A stretch of 64,000 bases of DNA from Chlamydiales bacterium (GTDB lineage Bacteria; Chlamydiota; Chlamydiia; Chlamydiales; Criblamydiaceae): contig JACKPN010000002.1 in the NCBI GenBank assembly GCA_024233575.1, forward strand, positions 248,001 through 312,000, written 5' to 3'. The position numbers were made by a program, and so were the translations under genes. The notes below the pieces were generated by a model that saw only the letters and a list, made by a program, of their open reading frames with translations, searched no databases and was not told the origin of the DNA. Positions 17,501-27,109 of this stretch are shown here, piece after piece (position 1 is the stretch's first letter; every line of letters begins with the position of its first letter).

Positions 17501-18808
17501 ATGAATCGTTTTTTTTTACAAAAGTTGCAAGGTTTTGAGCCTAACCATGTTGCTGTCGATAGCAGGTTGGTGCGCGAAGGTGGCATGTTCGTCGCTATCA
17601 AAGGGATGCATCATGATGGACATGATTATTTGGAGGAAGTTCATCGGCGTGGGGCGATAGCGGCAATGGTCGATGAGAGCTATGAGGGAGATGATTATGG
17701 ACTACAGTTATTCCGAGTGGATGATACTGTAGCCGCGCTTCAAGATATAGCGGCTGAGTCGGTTAAAGATATGGAATGCAAGGTGGTTGCAATCACCGGC
17801 TCTGTTGGTAAGACAACGACAAAAGAATTTGTACAGACGTTGCTCTCAGAAACTTTCCGCGTTGGCGCCTCTCCCGGAAATGCTAATTCACAGATAGGCT
17901 TGCCGCTGGCAATCATTAACACTTTTACAGGTGACGAAGAAATTCTTGTCCTGGAAATGGGAATGTCAGTAAAGGGAAATCTTTCGCGCCTTGTCCAGAT
18001 GATACCTCCTGATATTGCAGTAATCACTGCTGTTGAGTTAGTGCATGCGTGTAATTTTACTGGTTTGGAGGCAATAGCCGATGCTAAAGCGGAAATTCTC
18101 TCGCATCCTCGCACGAAGACAGCGGTAATTAATCGCGATATTATCAAGTTTGAAGAGATATGTGCAGCAACATCGGCAAAAACGATCAGTTATGCCTCTT
18201 CGTCTTATGCTGACTATTCTTTTGCGTGCGGTAGTGATCATTATCATGTTTACGCTGAGGGAGGGGAGCATACGCTTCCGTGCCCTCCTGTCGTAGGGGG
18301 GCATAACATGAAAAATTTGCTCGCGGCTATTGTTGTCGCGCGGCAATGCGGTGTACCTTGGGAAGATATTGCAAAAGCGATTCCTAAACTGACTCTTCCT
18401 GAGAGGCGGCTGCAGCATCAAGAAAAAAATGGGGTTCTCTTTGTTAATGATGCCTATAACGCTTGCGAAGTGTCGATCAAAGCAGCTTTAGATTCTCTTC
18501 CGAAAGCTGCCGGCAAGAGGATTGCTGTTGTGGGAGCGATGTTGGAACTTGGCGTACACTCCGACCGCTGCCATTATGAGGTCGGTAAATATGCTATGGG
18601 GTGTGTCGATCATCTTCTCTGTTTAGGTGAGGAGTGCGCTCCGATGGTCGACCTATGGAAAAAAGAGGGAAGAAATGCTTCTTTACATCATGAACGTAGC
18701 GCTCTAGCCGAGGAGCTGCAGAGCTTAATTCAACCTAACGATGTCGTGTTGCTGAAAGGTTCACAAGCAAAAGAACTATGGAAAATTATTGACGAGGTGA
18801 ACCTTTGA
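17501..18808 (+). CDS. murF: UDP-MurNAc-tripeptide D-alanyl-D-alanine ligase MurF
   Basis: Cytoplasmic Mur ligase adding D-Ala-D-Ala to the UDP-MurNAc tripeptide. The 435 residues carry the ATP loop AITGSVGKTTTKEF (near residue 100), LEMGMSVKGNL, and the late NDAYNACEVSIKAAL motif of MurF. First gene of the cell wall cluster, in the same order as in C. trachomatis (murF-mraY-murD-LysM protein-ftsW). The ATG at 17501 follows a 130-base divergent region with a palindrome. Chlamydiae use this pathway for a transient division-septum peptidoglycan. Confidence 0.95.
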   Translation: MNRFFLQKLQGFEPNHVAVDSRLVREGGMFVAIKGMHHDGHDYLEEVHRRGAIAAMVDESYEGDDYGLQLFRVDDTVAALQDIAAESVKDMECKVVAITGSVGKTTTKEFVQTLLSETFRVGASPGNANSQIGLPLAIINTFTGDEEILVLEMGMSVKGNLSRLVQMIPPDIAVITAVELVHACNFTGLEAIADAKAEILSHPRTKTAVINRDIIKFEEICAATSAKTISYASSSYADYSFACGSDHYHVYAEGGEHTLPCPPVVGGHNMKNLLAAIVVARQCGVPWEDIAKAIPKLTLPERRLQHQEKNGVLFVNDAYNACEVSIKAALDSLPKAAGKRIAVVGAMLELGVHSDRCHYEVGKYAMGCVDHLLCLGEECAPMVDLWKKEGRNASLHHERSALAEELQSLIQPNDVVLLKGSQAKELWKIIDEVNL

Positions 18809-20019
18809 TAGTGCTGATAATGGAGTGGTTAGGGAAGCAAGCTCCTTCTGTCTTTACTTATTACTCTACGCGAATGATGCTGGCAGCACTGACATCGCTG
18901 GCAATTTCGATTTTTTTCGGTCCTTGGTTCATCCGTAAGCTATATGAAATGAAAATAGGTCAGTCAATTCGTACTGATGAGTGTCCTCTATTAGGGGAGC
19001 TGCACAAAAAAAAGAAAGATACACCCACAATGGGTGGAATCCTCATTCTTACCGCTATGGCTGCTTCTTTGATTTTGTGGATGGATCCACGCAGCTCCTT
19101 TACCTTATTGCTTCTTGCGACGACACTATCATTGGGGATACTGGGCGGGTATGATGATTTGATGAAGCTAAAATATAAAAACGCCAAGGGAATATCCGGA
19201 AGAAAAAAATTAGCAATCCAACTCCTCCTTTCCCTAGCGATCGCTTTTTACCTGTATATTCCTGCGGTAAGCGAGTCAATCCACTTTGGAGATTGGTTCG
19301 CTCCACCGATTGCGAAAGAACAACAGACACTTGTGATGGATACATCAATTCGCACCGTAGCTGTCAGCCAATTGAGTTTGCAAGAGTATGCAGGGCAGCT
19401 TTATCTTCCTTTCGTCAAAGGCCCTATCGTGACTTTTTCCGGTATTTTCCTTGTGCTTGCCGGCCTGCTTGTGATCTTGGTAGTGACAGGTTCGTCAAAC
19501 GCAGTCAATTTGACCGATGGACTTGACGGACTTGCTGCCGGTTGTTTGGTAACCGCTTCGTTGGCTTTGGGGATTTTTGCCTTTGTTTCTAACCATTTAG
19601 AAATTGCACGCTATTTGAATATTCTTTACATCGAAGGAAGCGGCGAGATAGCGATCTACCTCAGCGCGATGTTCGGCGCAACGCTAGGTTTTTTGTGGTA
19701 TAATGGCTATCCTGCACAAGTGTTTATGGGTGATACAGGGTCTCTGGCATTAGGTGGAATCCTTGGCGTTGCTGCGGTATTATTGAAAAGAGAGCTTCTT
19801 CTTGTCATTATTGGCGGAGTCTTTGTTGCGGAAGCGCTTTCGGTAATTATTCAGGTCGCTAGTTACAGGTTGCGAAACAAAAAAAGGGTATTTCTCTGCT
19901 CACCCCTACATCATCACTATGAATACAAGGGCTGGCCAGAAACAAAAGTTGTGATACGCTTTTGGATTATAGCTCTTATCTTAGCGGTGATCGGTATTGC
20001 ATCATTAAAATTCCAATAG
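18805..20019 (+). CDS. mraY: Phospho-MurNAc-pentapeptide transferase MraY
   Basis: Membrane enzyme making lipid I from UDP-MurNAc-pentapeptide and undecaprenyl phosphate. About ten hydrophobic segments are visible. Family motifs: KKKDTPTMGGILI (near residue 68), NAVNLTDGLDGLAAG with catalytic aspartates, and FMGDTGSLALGG, then PLHHHYEYKGWPE near the end. The frame opens at a TTG overlapping the murF stop by four bases, with GAGGTGA upstream; an ATG at 18820 is an alternative. A loop of about 65 residues around positions 155-215 is longer than in E. coli MraY. Confidence 0.95.
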   Translation: MIVLIMEWLGKQAPSVFTYYSTRMMLAALTSLAISIFFGPWFIRKLYEMKIGQSIRTDECPLLGELHKKKKDTPTMGGILILTAMAASLILWMDPRSSFTLLLLATTLSLGILGGYDDLMKLKYKNAKGISGRKKLAIQLLLSLAIAFYLYIPAVSESIHFGDWFAPPIAKEQQTLVMDTSIRTVAVSQLSLQEYAGQLYLPFVKGPIVTFSGIFLVLAGLLVILVVTGSSNAVNLTDGLDGLAAGCLVTASLALGIFAFVSNHLEIARYLNILYIEGSGEIAIYLSAMFGATLGFLWYNGYPAQVFMGDTGSLALGGILGVAAVLLKRELLLVIIGGVFVAEALSVIIQVASYRLRNKKRVFLCSPLHHHYEYKGWPETKVVIRFWIIALILAVIGIASLKFQ

Positions 20020-20027
20020 GCTGGAAT

Positions 20028-21371
20028 ATGGAAAAGATCCTCAAGGGAAAAAACGCGTTGATCATTGGACTAGGCCTTAGTGGGCAAGGGGCAATGAGAC
20101 TGGCTGCTGCTGCAGGCGCAATGGTAACAGGAGTTGACTGCCGAGCATCACAATTACCTGCTACCTTGTTTCCTTTTGAATCAACTGTCGTTGAAACAAT
20201 AGAAGCTGCCTCTTTAGCATCTTATGATCTTGTTGTGGTCTCCCCGGGCATTCCAAAGACGAATCCTCTTTATGCTGCGGCTCTAGAACAGAGAGTACCC
20301 GTTATTGGTGAGATGGAGCTTGCTTGCCGCTGCTTTTCAAAAGGACGATGGCTTGCTGTCACAGGCACTAACGGAAAAACTACTGTTGCCTTAATGGTCG
20401 AACATATCCTTAAGGAAGCAGGGTGCAAAACGCGTTGTCTTGGCAATGTTGGGGTTGCGATCTCAACTTCCCTTCTTGATAAGCCTCCAACCGATGATGA
20501 AATCCTCGTTATTGAACTAAGTTCCTTTCAGTTGGAGACCTTGACAGCGCGCCGTTTCGATGCAGCAGTGGTGTTAAATATCACACCTGATCACTTGGAT
20601 AGACATGGATCAATGGAATGTTATGCTGAAACGAAGATCCACCTTCTCGATTGTATGAAAAGCGGTGGAGCTTTTTTTATTCATCACGATTATTCGCATT
20701 TGGTAAAAAAACAATCGTTTTTTTCTTATGGTTTTGATCCCGAATGTTTTGTATATTGTGATAGAACATCGGTAATTGTTAATGGTATTAAAGAATTTGT
20801 TTTGCCTCTTGATTATAGTGAAACGATCAGTCATGATGTAGAAAATGTAATGGCAGCATACATATTATGCCGTAAGATTGGCATCGTCAGCGATGCGTTT
20901 CTAAAAGGACTAAATACCTTTAGAAAGCCGGCGCACCGCATCGAATATGTGCGGTCGTTAAGGGGGGTCGACTTCTATAACGATAGTAAGGCTACAAATA
21001 TCGATGCTGTTGTTCGTGCTGTGGAAAGTTTGAAGCAGCCCATTTTATTGATTGTTGGTGGAAAAGATAAAGGTGCGGGCTATACTCCTTGGATTTCCGC
21101 ATTTACCGGAAAGGTAAGGGGGGTCTTTGCGATTGGCGAGGCCGCCAATGCGATTGCAGAAGCTCTCGAAGGCTGTTTTCCGGTTTTCCTTTGCGGATCG
21201 CTTTCAGAAGCGCTGGAACGCTCATACGAGCGGGCGCAACACGGAGATGCTGTAATGTTGTCTCCGGGGTGTTCAAGTTATGATATGTTTGATAACTTTG
21301 AGCATAGAGGTAACGAGTTCAAACGTTTAGTGAGTAATTTACAGGAGATGAGTCACCATGAGTCGGCGTGA
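20028..21371 (+). CDS. murD: UDP-MurNAc-L-alanine:D-glutamate ligase MurD
   Basis: Adds D-glutamate to UDP-MurNAc-L-Ala. The protein begins MEKILKGKNALIIGLGLSGQ, a Rossmann-like N-domain, followed by the ATP loop VTGTNGKTTVALMV, the VIELSSFQLE motif and FYNDSKATNIDAVVRAVES. The ATG at 20028 lies nine bases after the mraY stop. The last 14 bases overlap the LysM gene. Length (447) is normal. Confidence 0.95.
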   Translation: MEKILKGKNALIIGLGLSGQGAMRLAAAAGAMVTGVDCRASQLPATLFPFESTVVETIEAASLASYDLVVVSPGIPKTNPLYAAALEQRVPVIGEMELACRCFSKGRWLAVTGTNGKTTVALMVEHILKEAGCKTRCLGNVGVAISTSLLDKPPTDDEILVIELSSFQLETLTARRFDAAVVLNITPDHLDRHGSMECYAETKIHLLDCMKSGGAFFIHHDYSHLVKKQSFFSYGFDPECFVYCDRTSVIVNGIKEFVLPLDYSETISHDVENVMAAYILCRKIGIVSDAFLKGLNTFRKPAHRIEYVRSLRGVDFYNDSKATNIDAVVRAVESLKQPILLIVGGKDKGAGYTPWISAFTGKVRGVFAIGEAANAIAEALEGCFPVFLCGSLSEALERSYERAQHGDAVMLSPGCSSYDMFDNFEHRGNEFKRLVSNLQEMSHHESA

Positions 21372-22089
21372 TACCATCATAGCAGCAGTGTTGATTAACA
21401 CGGGGTTGCTGGCAGTCTTATTTGTAATGGCGTTAAATCCTTCTGATGATCCAGTCATGGAGAAAATGGATATTAACAAAGCTTTTGTAGAAGCGTATGA
21501 CAGTGCACGCCCGGAACCAGAGCTGACACCGATCACCTTTGTTCGCGATAATACCAGCGATGAAGTCGATAATGTCCTCAAAGATTTCGCAGCAACAGTT
21601 AATGCTGACACTTTTGTCCATGAAGATCAAAAAGGAACACCCTCTATACGACAGGAGATCGCTATGAACGAGACTGTCCGTAAGACAACGACACCTATGA
21701 CAATCAATGAGGAGCAGCAGTACATTGAAATTACTGTTAAAAGCGGTGATATCTTAGGGAAGATCGCTCGCGCAAACGGAACGACAGTAAGCGCCATCAA
21801 AAAGGTTAATAATTTAACAAGCGATAGACTGCGAATCGGGCAAGTGCTGCGCGTACCTCTTAATACGAAGAAAGAGCAAACTCAACAGCAGACGGCTTCT
21901 AGCACAAATATCGCTAAGAACGATTCATTGACAGGCACAGCCCAATACTACATTGTTGAAAGTGGCGACAATCCTTGGAAAATTGCTAAAAAGTTCCACG
22001 TAAGCGTGAATGAGCTATTGAGATTGAATAATCTTGACGAAGCCAGAGCGCGCAATATGAAGCCTGGCGATAGGATTCGTGTACAATAA
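21358..22089 (+). CDS. Membrane-anchored protein with two LysM domains (chlamydial NlpD-like)
   Basis: Peptidoglycan-binding protein of the division cluster. An N-terminal hydrophobic helix (residues about 7-25) probably anchors it. A linker follows, then two LysM modules at about residues 121-167 (VKSGDILGKIARANGTTVSA) and 197-243 (VESGDNPWKIAKKFHVSVNE). There is no M23 peptidase domain, so it is not a full NlpD amidase activator despite the usual chlamydial name. It overlaps murD at the start and ftsW at the end, so it is translated with both. Confidence 0.88.
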   Translation: MSRRDTIIAAVLINTGLLAVLFVMALNPSDDPVMEKMDINKAFVEAYDSARPEPELTPITFVRDNTSDEVDNVLKDFAATVNADTFVHEDQKGTPSIRQEIAMNETVRKTTTPMTINEEQQYIEITVKSGDILGKIARANGTTVSAIKKVNNLTSDRLRIGQVLRVPLNTKKEQTQQQTASSTNIAKNDSLTGTAQYYIVESGDNPWKIAKKFHVSVNELLRLNNLDEARARNMKPGDRIRVQ

Positions 22090-23206
22090 CAGCAAATTGT
22101 CACAGTCTTTTTTACTTCTCACTGTCGGTGCAATTTTCTGCACAGGACTGGTTGTCATATTCAGCACGACATCTGCTGAAGTAATCGACCTTGAACTTCC
22201 TGTGAACGCTCACCATGCGCTTGTAAGGCAAGTCATATATGCAGGAGCGGGTCTATTTCTCGCCTTCTGCGTCAGCCGTATTGGATATGACACCATTTTG
22301 CGTATCAGTCCGTTGTTACTGACCTTATTTAGTGTATTCCTGTTGCTAACGCTCATTCCCGGAATTGGCAGAGAGGTTAATGGATCGCGCCGTTGGCTGG
22401 GATTTGCAGGACTCTATTTTCAGCCTTCCGAGTTTGTCAAAATCATTGTGCCTGCTTTTTTTATCTACCGCTTTTTAGGAGTACAAGGAGAGAAAATCTC
22501 TTTGTCATTCTTTTTACGGGTCGTTGGAATTGCATTTATTCCGATCCTCTTAATATTGATCGAACCTAACAACGGCACAGCGGCCGTGATCGCATTTTCA
22601 CTTGTGGTCCTTTGTTTTTTGTTGAGGGTTCGCTTTAAGTTCTGGGCATTTCCGCTTGTAGCGCTTGTCCTTGTCGGAGGGACTTTCGCATCGCAACTTC
22701 CGTATGTCACGGCGCGAATTAAAGTGTATCTCAATCCGGAACTGGATATTAAAGGTAAAGGTCATCAACCCTATCAGGCAAAAATAGCAGCTGGCTCTGG
22801 TCAGCTTTTTGGTAAAGGGCCGGGTAAAAGCTGGCAAAAACTAAGTTATTTACCTGAGGCGCAGAATGATTATATTGCTGCGATCTTTGCCGAAGAATAT
22901 GGTTTTCTCGGAGTATCGGTATTGATCAGTCTGTATTTGATTTTAGCTTGTCTTGGATTTTCAATTGCTAGCAATGCGCAAGACGCGGGTGGCTTTTATC
23001 TTGCTGCGATGGTGACGTATGTTATTACTTTCCAGGCTTTCTTGAATCTTGGCGTAGTTTCAGGATTGCTTCCTAGCACAGGCCTTAACCTGCCTTTCTT
23101 TAGTCAGGGCGGTACATCGGTCATGGCAAATTTGATTGGAATCGGAATTCTATGGAGTATTTCCACTTCCAAATATAATTGTGTGGAAGAAAAAACTTAC
23201 AATTAA
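22079..23206 (+). CDS. ftsW: Lipid II polymerase FtsW (SEDS family)
   Basis: SEDS glycosyltransferase that polymerises lipid II at the division septum. The 375 residues show ten hydrophobic segments and SEDS motifs: GREVNGSRRWLGFAGLYFQP (near residue 99), KLSYLPEAQNDYIAAIFAEE (near 256) and LPFFSQGGTSVMANLIGIGI near the C-terminus. The start is a GTG at 22079, inside the end of the LysM gene. In C. trachomatis murG comes next; here four unrelated genes intervene. Confidence 0.94.
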   Translation: MYNNSKLSQSFLLLTVGAIFCTGLVVIFSTTSAEVIDLELPVNAHHALVRQVIYAGAGLFLAFCVSRIGYDTILRISPLLLTLFSVFLLLTLIPGIGREVNGSRRWLGFAGLYFQPSEFVKIIVPAFFIYRFLGVQGEKISLSFFLRVVGIAFIPILLILIEPNNGTAAVIAFSLVVLCFLLRVRFKFWAFPLVALVLVGGTFASQLPYVTARIKVYLNPELDIKGKGHQPYQAKIAAGSGQLFGKGPGKSWQKLSYLPEAQNDYIAAIFAEEYGFLGVSVLISLYLILACLGFSIASNAQDAGGFYLAAMVTYVITFQAFLNLGVVSGLLPSTGLNLPFFSQGGTSVMANLIGIGILWSISTSKYNCVEEKTYN

Positions 23207-23240
23207 CCATAATGGCTTATAAAAACTAATTATTGAGCTT

Positions 23241-25106
23241 ATGGATACCCACGCAGAAATCACCAATTCATCATCGGAACGGCAAATTCAATTTTGGGCG
23301 GCGCTAGGACCTGCTTTTTTCTTCCTGACTTTACTGATTGCGACAATGCAAAAAACACAAGGTCAATGGCTGCTTCCTGTCACTGCACTTGCGGCATTGC
23401 CTGTTTGTATGCAATGGAGGCTTAAAGGCGCTTCGATGGCGATCGGAGCTTTAGGTATTGTTTATCTTAATAATTTTTTTGATCTTTCGATCGATCAACG
23501 TCTTTGGCAAGGAGGAATCGTTTCAGCATTCAGTCTTGCAGCTTTAGTGACTGCTCTTTCCCATGATGAAATGGGCGAAGTTCTCGATGAACTGCAGATG
23601 GAATCGAAAAGCCGTCTCAAGACGCTGTTTAATCTTGATCAGAAACTCAACGATGCCAGAACGGCTTTTGAAAAAGAGAAAGCTTTAGTTAAGAAAGAGT
23701 ATGCCATTCATCAGGAAGAGGTGACAGCGCTTAAAGAAACTCTCGAGACACTAAATACCGAAAAAAAAGAATGGAGTTCGGAACAAGAAAGGCTGGGTGC
23801 GCAGCTGAACGATATGCAGAAGCAGATCGAAGAGCTTCATAGTGAACAGGCTTTAATGCAGGAAACGGAAACTGCCATGCGTCGTTCCCTGGAATCAAAA
23901 GATCGGGAACTTGCCGCGCAGACAGAGAAAATGCGTGAATATCAGGAAAAGCTTCAAGATAAAGAGATAGAACAAGCTAGTCTCAATGATCTAATCAACA
24001 GTTTGGAAAAACAATGTGAATCACTGCAGGATGCTCGATCAGAAATTGAAGAAGTCCAACAGCAGTTACGTGAGAAAATTGAGGAATGTGAAACGCTCGA
24101 GGGGCTTCTCTCTATTGATGAGAAGGAAAAAGATGAACTTGCTGAGACAATCACACGTCTGACCGATGAAAAACAGGCGATGGAAGAGCAGCTACAGACG
24201 GTTGCTGCAACGGAAGAGCAAACAGTTGCACTAAAAGCTAAGTTTGAAGAGCTGTTACGTGAAAAAACTGAAGAATGTGAAATGTTGGAAGGGCTGCTTT
24301 CTAATGATGAGAAAGAGGAGCTTGAAAGGACAGTTACCCAACTTGCAAAAGAAAAACAAGATCTAGAAGAACGGGTGCGCGTTTTTGCGGAAACTGAACA
24401 GCAGGTTGAAGCATTGAAGGTGCAAGCTGAAGAAAGCGCAAACTTGTTTAGAAAAAAATCAGAAGAGTATGAAGCTCTTGAAGAATTGCTTATCGCTAAT
24501 ACGAAAGAAAAAGCAGAGCTCGCAGAGGTGATTGCCAACCTTACTGAAGAGAAGCAGGCAATAATTGCACAGCTGCAAGCTGTGGAGGAAAAAGATGAGA
24601 AAATCAATGCGCTGAAGTTTGAGTCGGATCAGATGGCCAATCAACTCGAAGATCTGGTTGTTTCCTATGGTAAAAAGGAGCAGGAGCTGTTGGCGAAGAC
24701 GGAACAGTTGTCACAAGAGTTAAAAACCGCAGAAGACCGTGTTGCTGAATTGGAAAAAGCGAAAGTATCGACACCCAAACAGAAAGAATCTGCTGAAATG
24801 CGGCGAATGAAAGGATTGTATAAGCAGCTCCAGGAACAATTTGAGGAAAAATGTACAGTGCTCGATGAAGCCCGTCGGGGGCAGTTCCGTATGCAGGAAC
24901 GCTTGCTTAACCTGCAGCGTGAGGCTGAAGAGAATAAACGAAAAGAACAAGGCGAGTTTGAAGCTATCCTAGAAGAATGTCTTGCAAAAGCAGAAAAAGA
25001 GCGGCAGCAGATGGCTGATGAGTATCAGAGTGAAATCGAACATCTCCATGAAGTGATTGCTACACTCACAGCTGATGCATCGGTGCTGCAAGAGTCCGTT
25101 CATTAA
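23241..25106 (+). CDS. Membrane-anchored long coiled-coil protein in the division cluster
   Basis: Not recognised by family. The first 105 residues hold about four short hydrophobic segments (near 16-37, 43-59, 65-80 and 90-105). The remaining 500 residues are a nearly continuous E/K/Q/L-rich coiled coil facing, most simply, the cytoplasm. Within the coil a unit of about 70 residues recurs three times, marked by EECETLEGLLS, EECEMLEGLLS and EEYEALEELLI, each followed by an E-L/T-E-K-Q-a stretch. It starts 34 bases after ftsW and is followed 12 bases later by the PLP enzyme, so it belongs to the same transcription unit. A scaffold or divisome role is inferred from place and shape only; inclusion-type membrane proteins also look like this. 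Confidence 0.85.
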   Translation: MDTHAEITNSSSERQIQFWAALGPAFFFLTLLIATMQKTQGQWLLPVTALAALPVCMQWRLKGASMAIGALGIVYLNNFFDLSIDQRLWQGGIVSAFSLAALVTALSHDEMGEVLDELQMESKSRLKTLFNLDQKLNDARTAFEKEKALVKKEYAIHQEEVTALKETLETLNTEKKEWSSEQERLGAQLNDMQKQIEELHSEQALMQETETAMRRSLESKDRELAAQTEKMREYQEKLQDKEIEQASLNDLINSLEKQCESLQDARSEIEEVQQQLREKIEECETLEGLLSIDEKEKDELAETITRLTDEKQAMEEQLQTVAATEEQTVALKAKFEELLREKTEECEMLEGLLSNDEKEELERTVTQLAKEKQDLEERVRVFAETEQQVEALKVQAEESANLFRKKSEEYEALEELLIANTKEKAELAEVIANLTEEKQAIIAQLQAVEEKDEKINALKFESDQMANQLEDLVVSYGKKEQELLAKTEQLSQELKTAEDRVAELEKAKVSTPKQKESAEMRRMKGLYKQLQEQFEEKCTVLDEARRGQFRMQERLLNLQREAEENKRKEQGEFEAILEECLAKAEKERQQMADEYQSEIEHLHEVIATLTADASVLQESVH

Positions 25107-25118
25107 TTCACAGGGCTT

Positions 25119-26093
25119 ATGGAGTTTCCTTCATTAGATCAGATCAAAGAAAACTATAACGAAATCCTTCCTTATATCAATGTTACACCAATGCTCCATT
25201 GGATTAGCCCTCTGAAAGATCGTTTGATCGGCGATAATACCGAGGTTTTCTATAAATGCGAATTGTTTCAACGTACCGGAACTTTCAAAATTCGCGGGGC
25301 CCTCACACGCATGCTGCACCTTACTTTTGAAGAAAAACAACGAGGTGTCGTCGCTGGCACCGGCGGTAATCATGGTATCGCTGTTGCGCACGTGGCAAAA
25401 CAACTGGGTATTGATGCGAAAATCATCGTTCCAGAGACAATGAATCCACTGCGTTTAGAGAAAATAAAAAATCTGGGTGCGGATATCAAAAAGATGCCGA
25501 CTATAGGCATGGTAATCGATGAGATGAATGTGATTGCCAAATCGGAGGGGCGAGTCATTATTCATCCCTTTGAACATCCAAAAATTACTTTGGGAACGGC
25601 AAGCTTAGGTTATGAATTTCTTCAGCAGGTACCAAATTTGGATGTCATTCTTGTTCCAGTGGGCGGTGGCGGGCTCGTTTCGGGAATCTCATGCGCAGCA
25701 AAACAGATTAATCCGGATATCAAGGTTTTCGGTATAGAGCCGGAAGGTGCCAATGCGATGTTTCTTTCATTTAAGCAAAATCGTGCAGTTGCTCTTACGG
25801 GGAAACCGCTAAGCATCGCAGATTCATTGTGCGCGCCTTCTGCAGAGCCTTATAGCTATGGAATATGCCGTCAATTCGTTGATGAAATCATCCTTGTTTC
25901 CGATCAACAGATTCGCCAAAGTATGAAAATTCTCTTTGAACATGTAAAAGTGGCTTGTGAACCGGCATGTGCCACGGCAATGGCAGCTCTTCTTGGACCA
26001 TTAAAAGAGAGATGCAATGGAAAAAGAACGGGACTGATCTTATGCGGTTCGAATATCGACCTCTCTACTTTCTATGATATTGTGACAGGCTAA
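25119..26093 (+). CDS. Fold-type II PLP enzyme, threonine/serine dehydratase or serine racemase family
   Basis: The PLP lysine is K57 in RTGTFKIRGAL, and the glycine-rich phosphate loop GGGGLVSG is near residue 186. The asparagine loop reads GTGGNHGIAV instead of the SSGNHxQ of threonine deaminase and serine racemase. No C-terminal ACT-like regulatory domain is present, so it is not the biosynthetic IlvA form. It lies between ftsW and murG. Substrate is uncertain: catabolic threonine/serine dehydratase, serine racemase, or an amino acid racemase feeding cell wall precursors are all possible. Confidence 0.85.
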   Translation: MEFPSLDQIKENYNEILPYINVTPMLHWISPLKDRLIGDNTEVFYKCELFQRTGTFKIRGALTRMLHLTFEEKQRGVVAGTGGNHGIAVAHVAKQLGIDAKIIVPETMNPLRLEKIKNLGADIKKMPTIGMVIDEMNVIAKSEGRVIIHPFEHPKITLGTASLGYEFLQQVPNLDVILVPVGGGGLVSGISCAAKQINPDIKVFGIEPEGANAMFLSFKQNRAVALTGKPLSIADSLCAPSAEPYSYGICRQFVDEIILVSDQQIRQSMKILFEHVKVACEPACATAMAALLGPLKERCNGKRTGLILCGSNIDLSTFYDIVTG

Positions 26094-26097
26094 GTTG

Positions 26098-26976
26098 CTA
26101 ACGCTCCCAGGGGGTAAGGATTTCATGGCCGTTTTCAGTGATCAAGATCTGATGTTCCCACTGGGCGCTTGCTTTGCCGTCTGCAGTGCGAGCAACCCAT
26201 TGGTTGGATGACTCAATGACAGCATCGCGTACTCCGGCATTGATCATAGGCTCGATGGTAAAAGTCATTCCGGGAACAAGCGGAATATTCATATTGTTAC
26301 GACAGTGCGAGATCTGGGGGCCTTCATGGAATTCAAGGCCAACACCATGACCTACAAATTGATAAACGACTGAGCATTCGCGTGAGTGTGCATACTCTTC
26401 AATAACATCGCCAATAGCGCTAACGAGTACGCCTGGCTTAAGAATTGCTACCGAACGCATCAAACATTCATAGGCGACATCGACGACAAGCTGCCGTTCA
26501 GCGCTTGTTTTTCCAATGACAACCATGCGACTGCAGTCGCCGAAATAACCGTTCAGTATACAAGAGACATCAATATTCATGATGTCTCCCTCTTTAAGAG
26601 GTACATCGTTGGGAATTCCGTGACAGATGACATCATTCAGCGATGTACAGATACTTTTTGGAAATGGCGGTGATCCATACCCTAAAGGGGCTGGAGTGGC
26701 GCCAGCATCTAGGTGCATCTGATGGGCAAAAGCATTCAGCTCGTTGGTGGTGACTCCGGCTTTGGCCTGCTTGCAGGTTTCATTTAAAATATGCGCTGCT
26801 AAATTAGCTGAATGGCGGATTCCTTCGATCTCTTCGTCTGTTTTGAGGATGATCTCGTATTTGTTGTAGTATTCGTTCTTAATGGACTGATTGCCAACGG
26901 GTTCGTTTACAGGAAAATGGCATTTCTTCCATTTTTTACGGCTTCCGCACCAGCAAGGATCATTTCTTCCAATCAT
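26098..26976 (-). CDS. map: Methionine aminopeptidase with N-terminal SEC-C zinc motif
   Basis: Removes the initiator methionine. The protein begins with a SecA C-terminal-type zinc motif (RNDPCWCGSRKKWKKCH), a chlamydial hallmark, then a type I MAP fold. Metal ligands are visible: DVSCILNGYFGDCSR (two aspartates), GHGVGLEFHE (histidine), TIEPMI (glutamate) and QWEHQILI (glutamate). The 292 residues match chlamydial MAP. It is convergent with the PLP enzyme gene, four bases apart, and interrupts the plus-strand division cluster. Confidence 0.95.
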   Translation of the reverse strand: MIGRNDPCWCGSRKKWKKCHFPVNEPVGNQSIKNEYYNKYEIILKTDEEIEGIRHSANLAAHILNETCKQAKAGVTTNELNAFAHQMHLDAGATPAPLGYGSPPFPKSICTSLNDVICHGIPNDVPLKEGDIMNIDVSCILNGYFGDCSRMVVIGKTSAERQLVVDVAYECLMRSVAILKPGVLVSAIGDVIEEYAHSRECSVVYQFVGHGVGLEFHEGPQISHCRNNMNIPLVPGMTFTIEPMINAGVRDAVIESSNQWVARTADGKASAQWEHQILITENGHEILTPWER

Positions 26977-27109
26977 AAGTCACTACCTTTCATTTGAATA
27001 GGTCAAGATTACCAAATTTCATGTTTTTCGTCACAAAGAAGTTGCTCTGTTATTCAATATAAATTTTGAGTCGCGTATGCTTGAATTAGACTAAGCGGAG
27101 GGTGTCGTC

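Noticed and set aside
23954..24607. 217-residue serine-rich frame on the minus strand
   Set aside because: Antisense of the glutamate-rich coiled coil; E/K codons read backwards give S/F runs.
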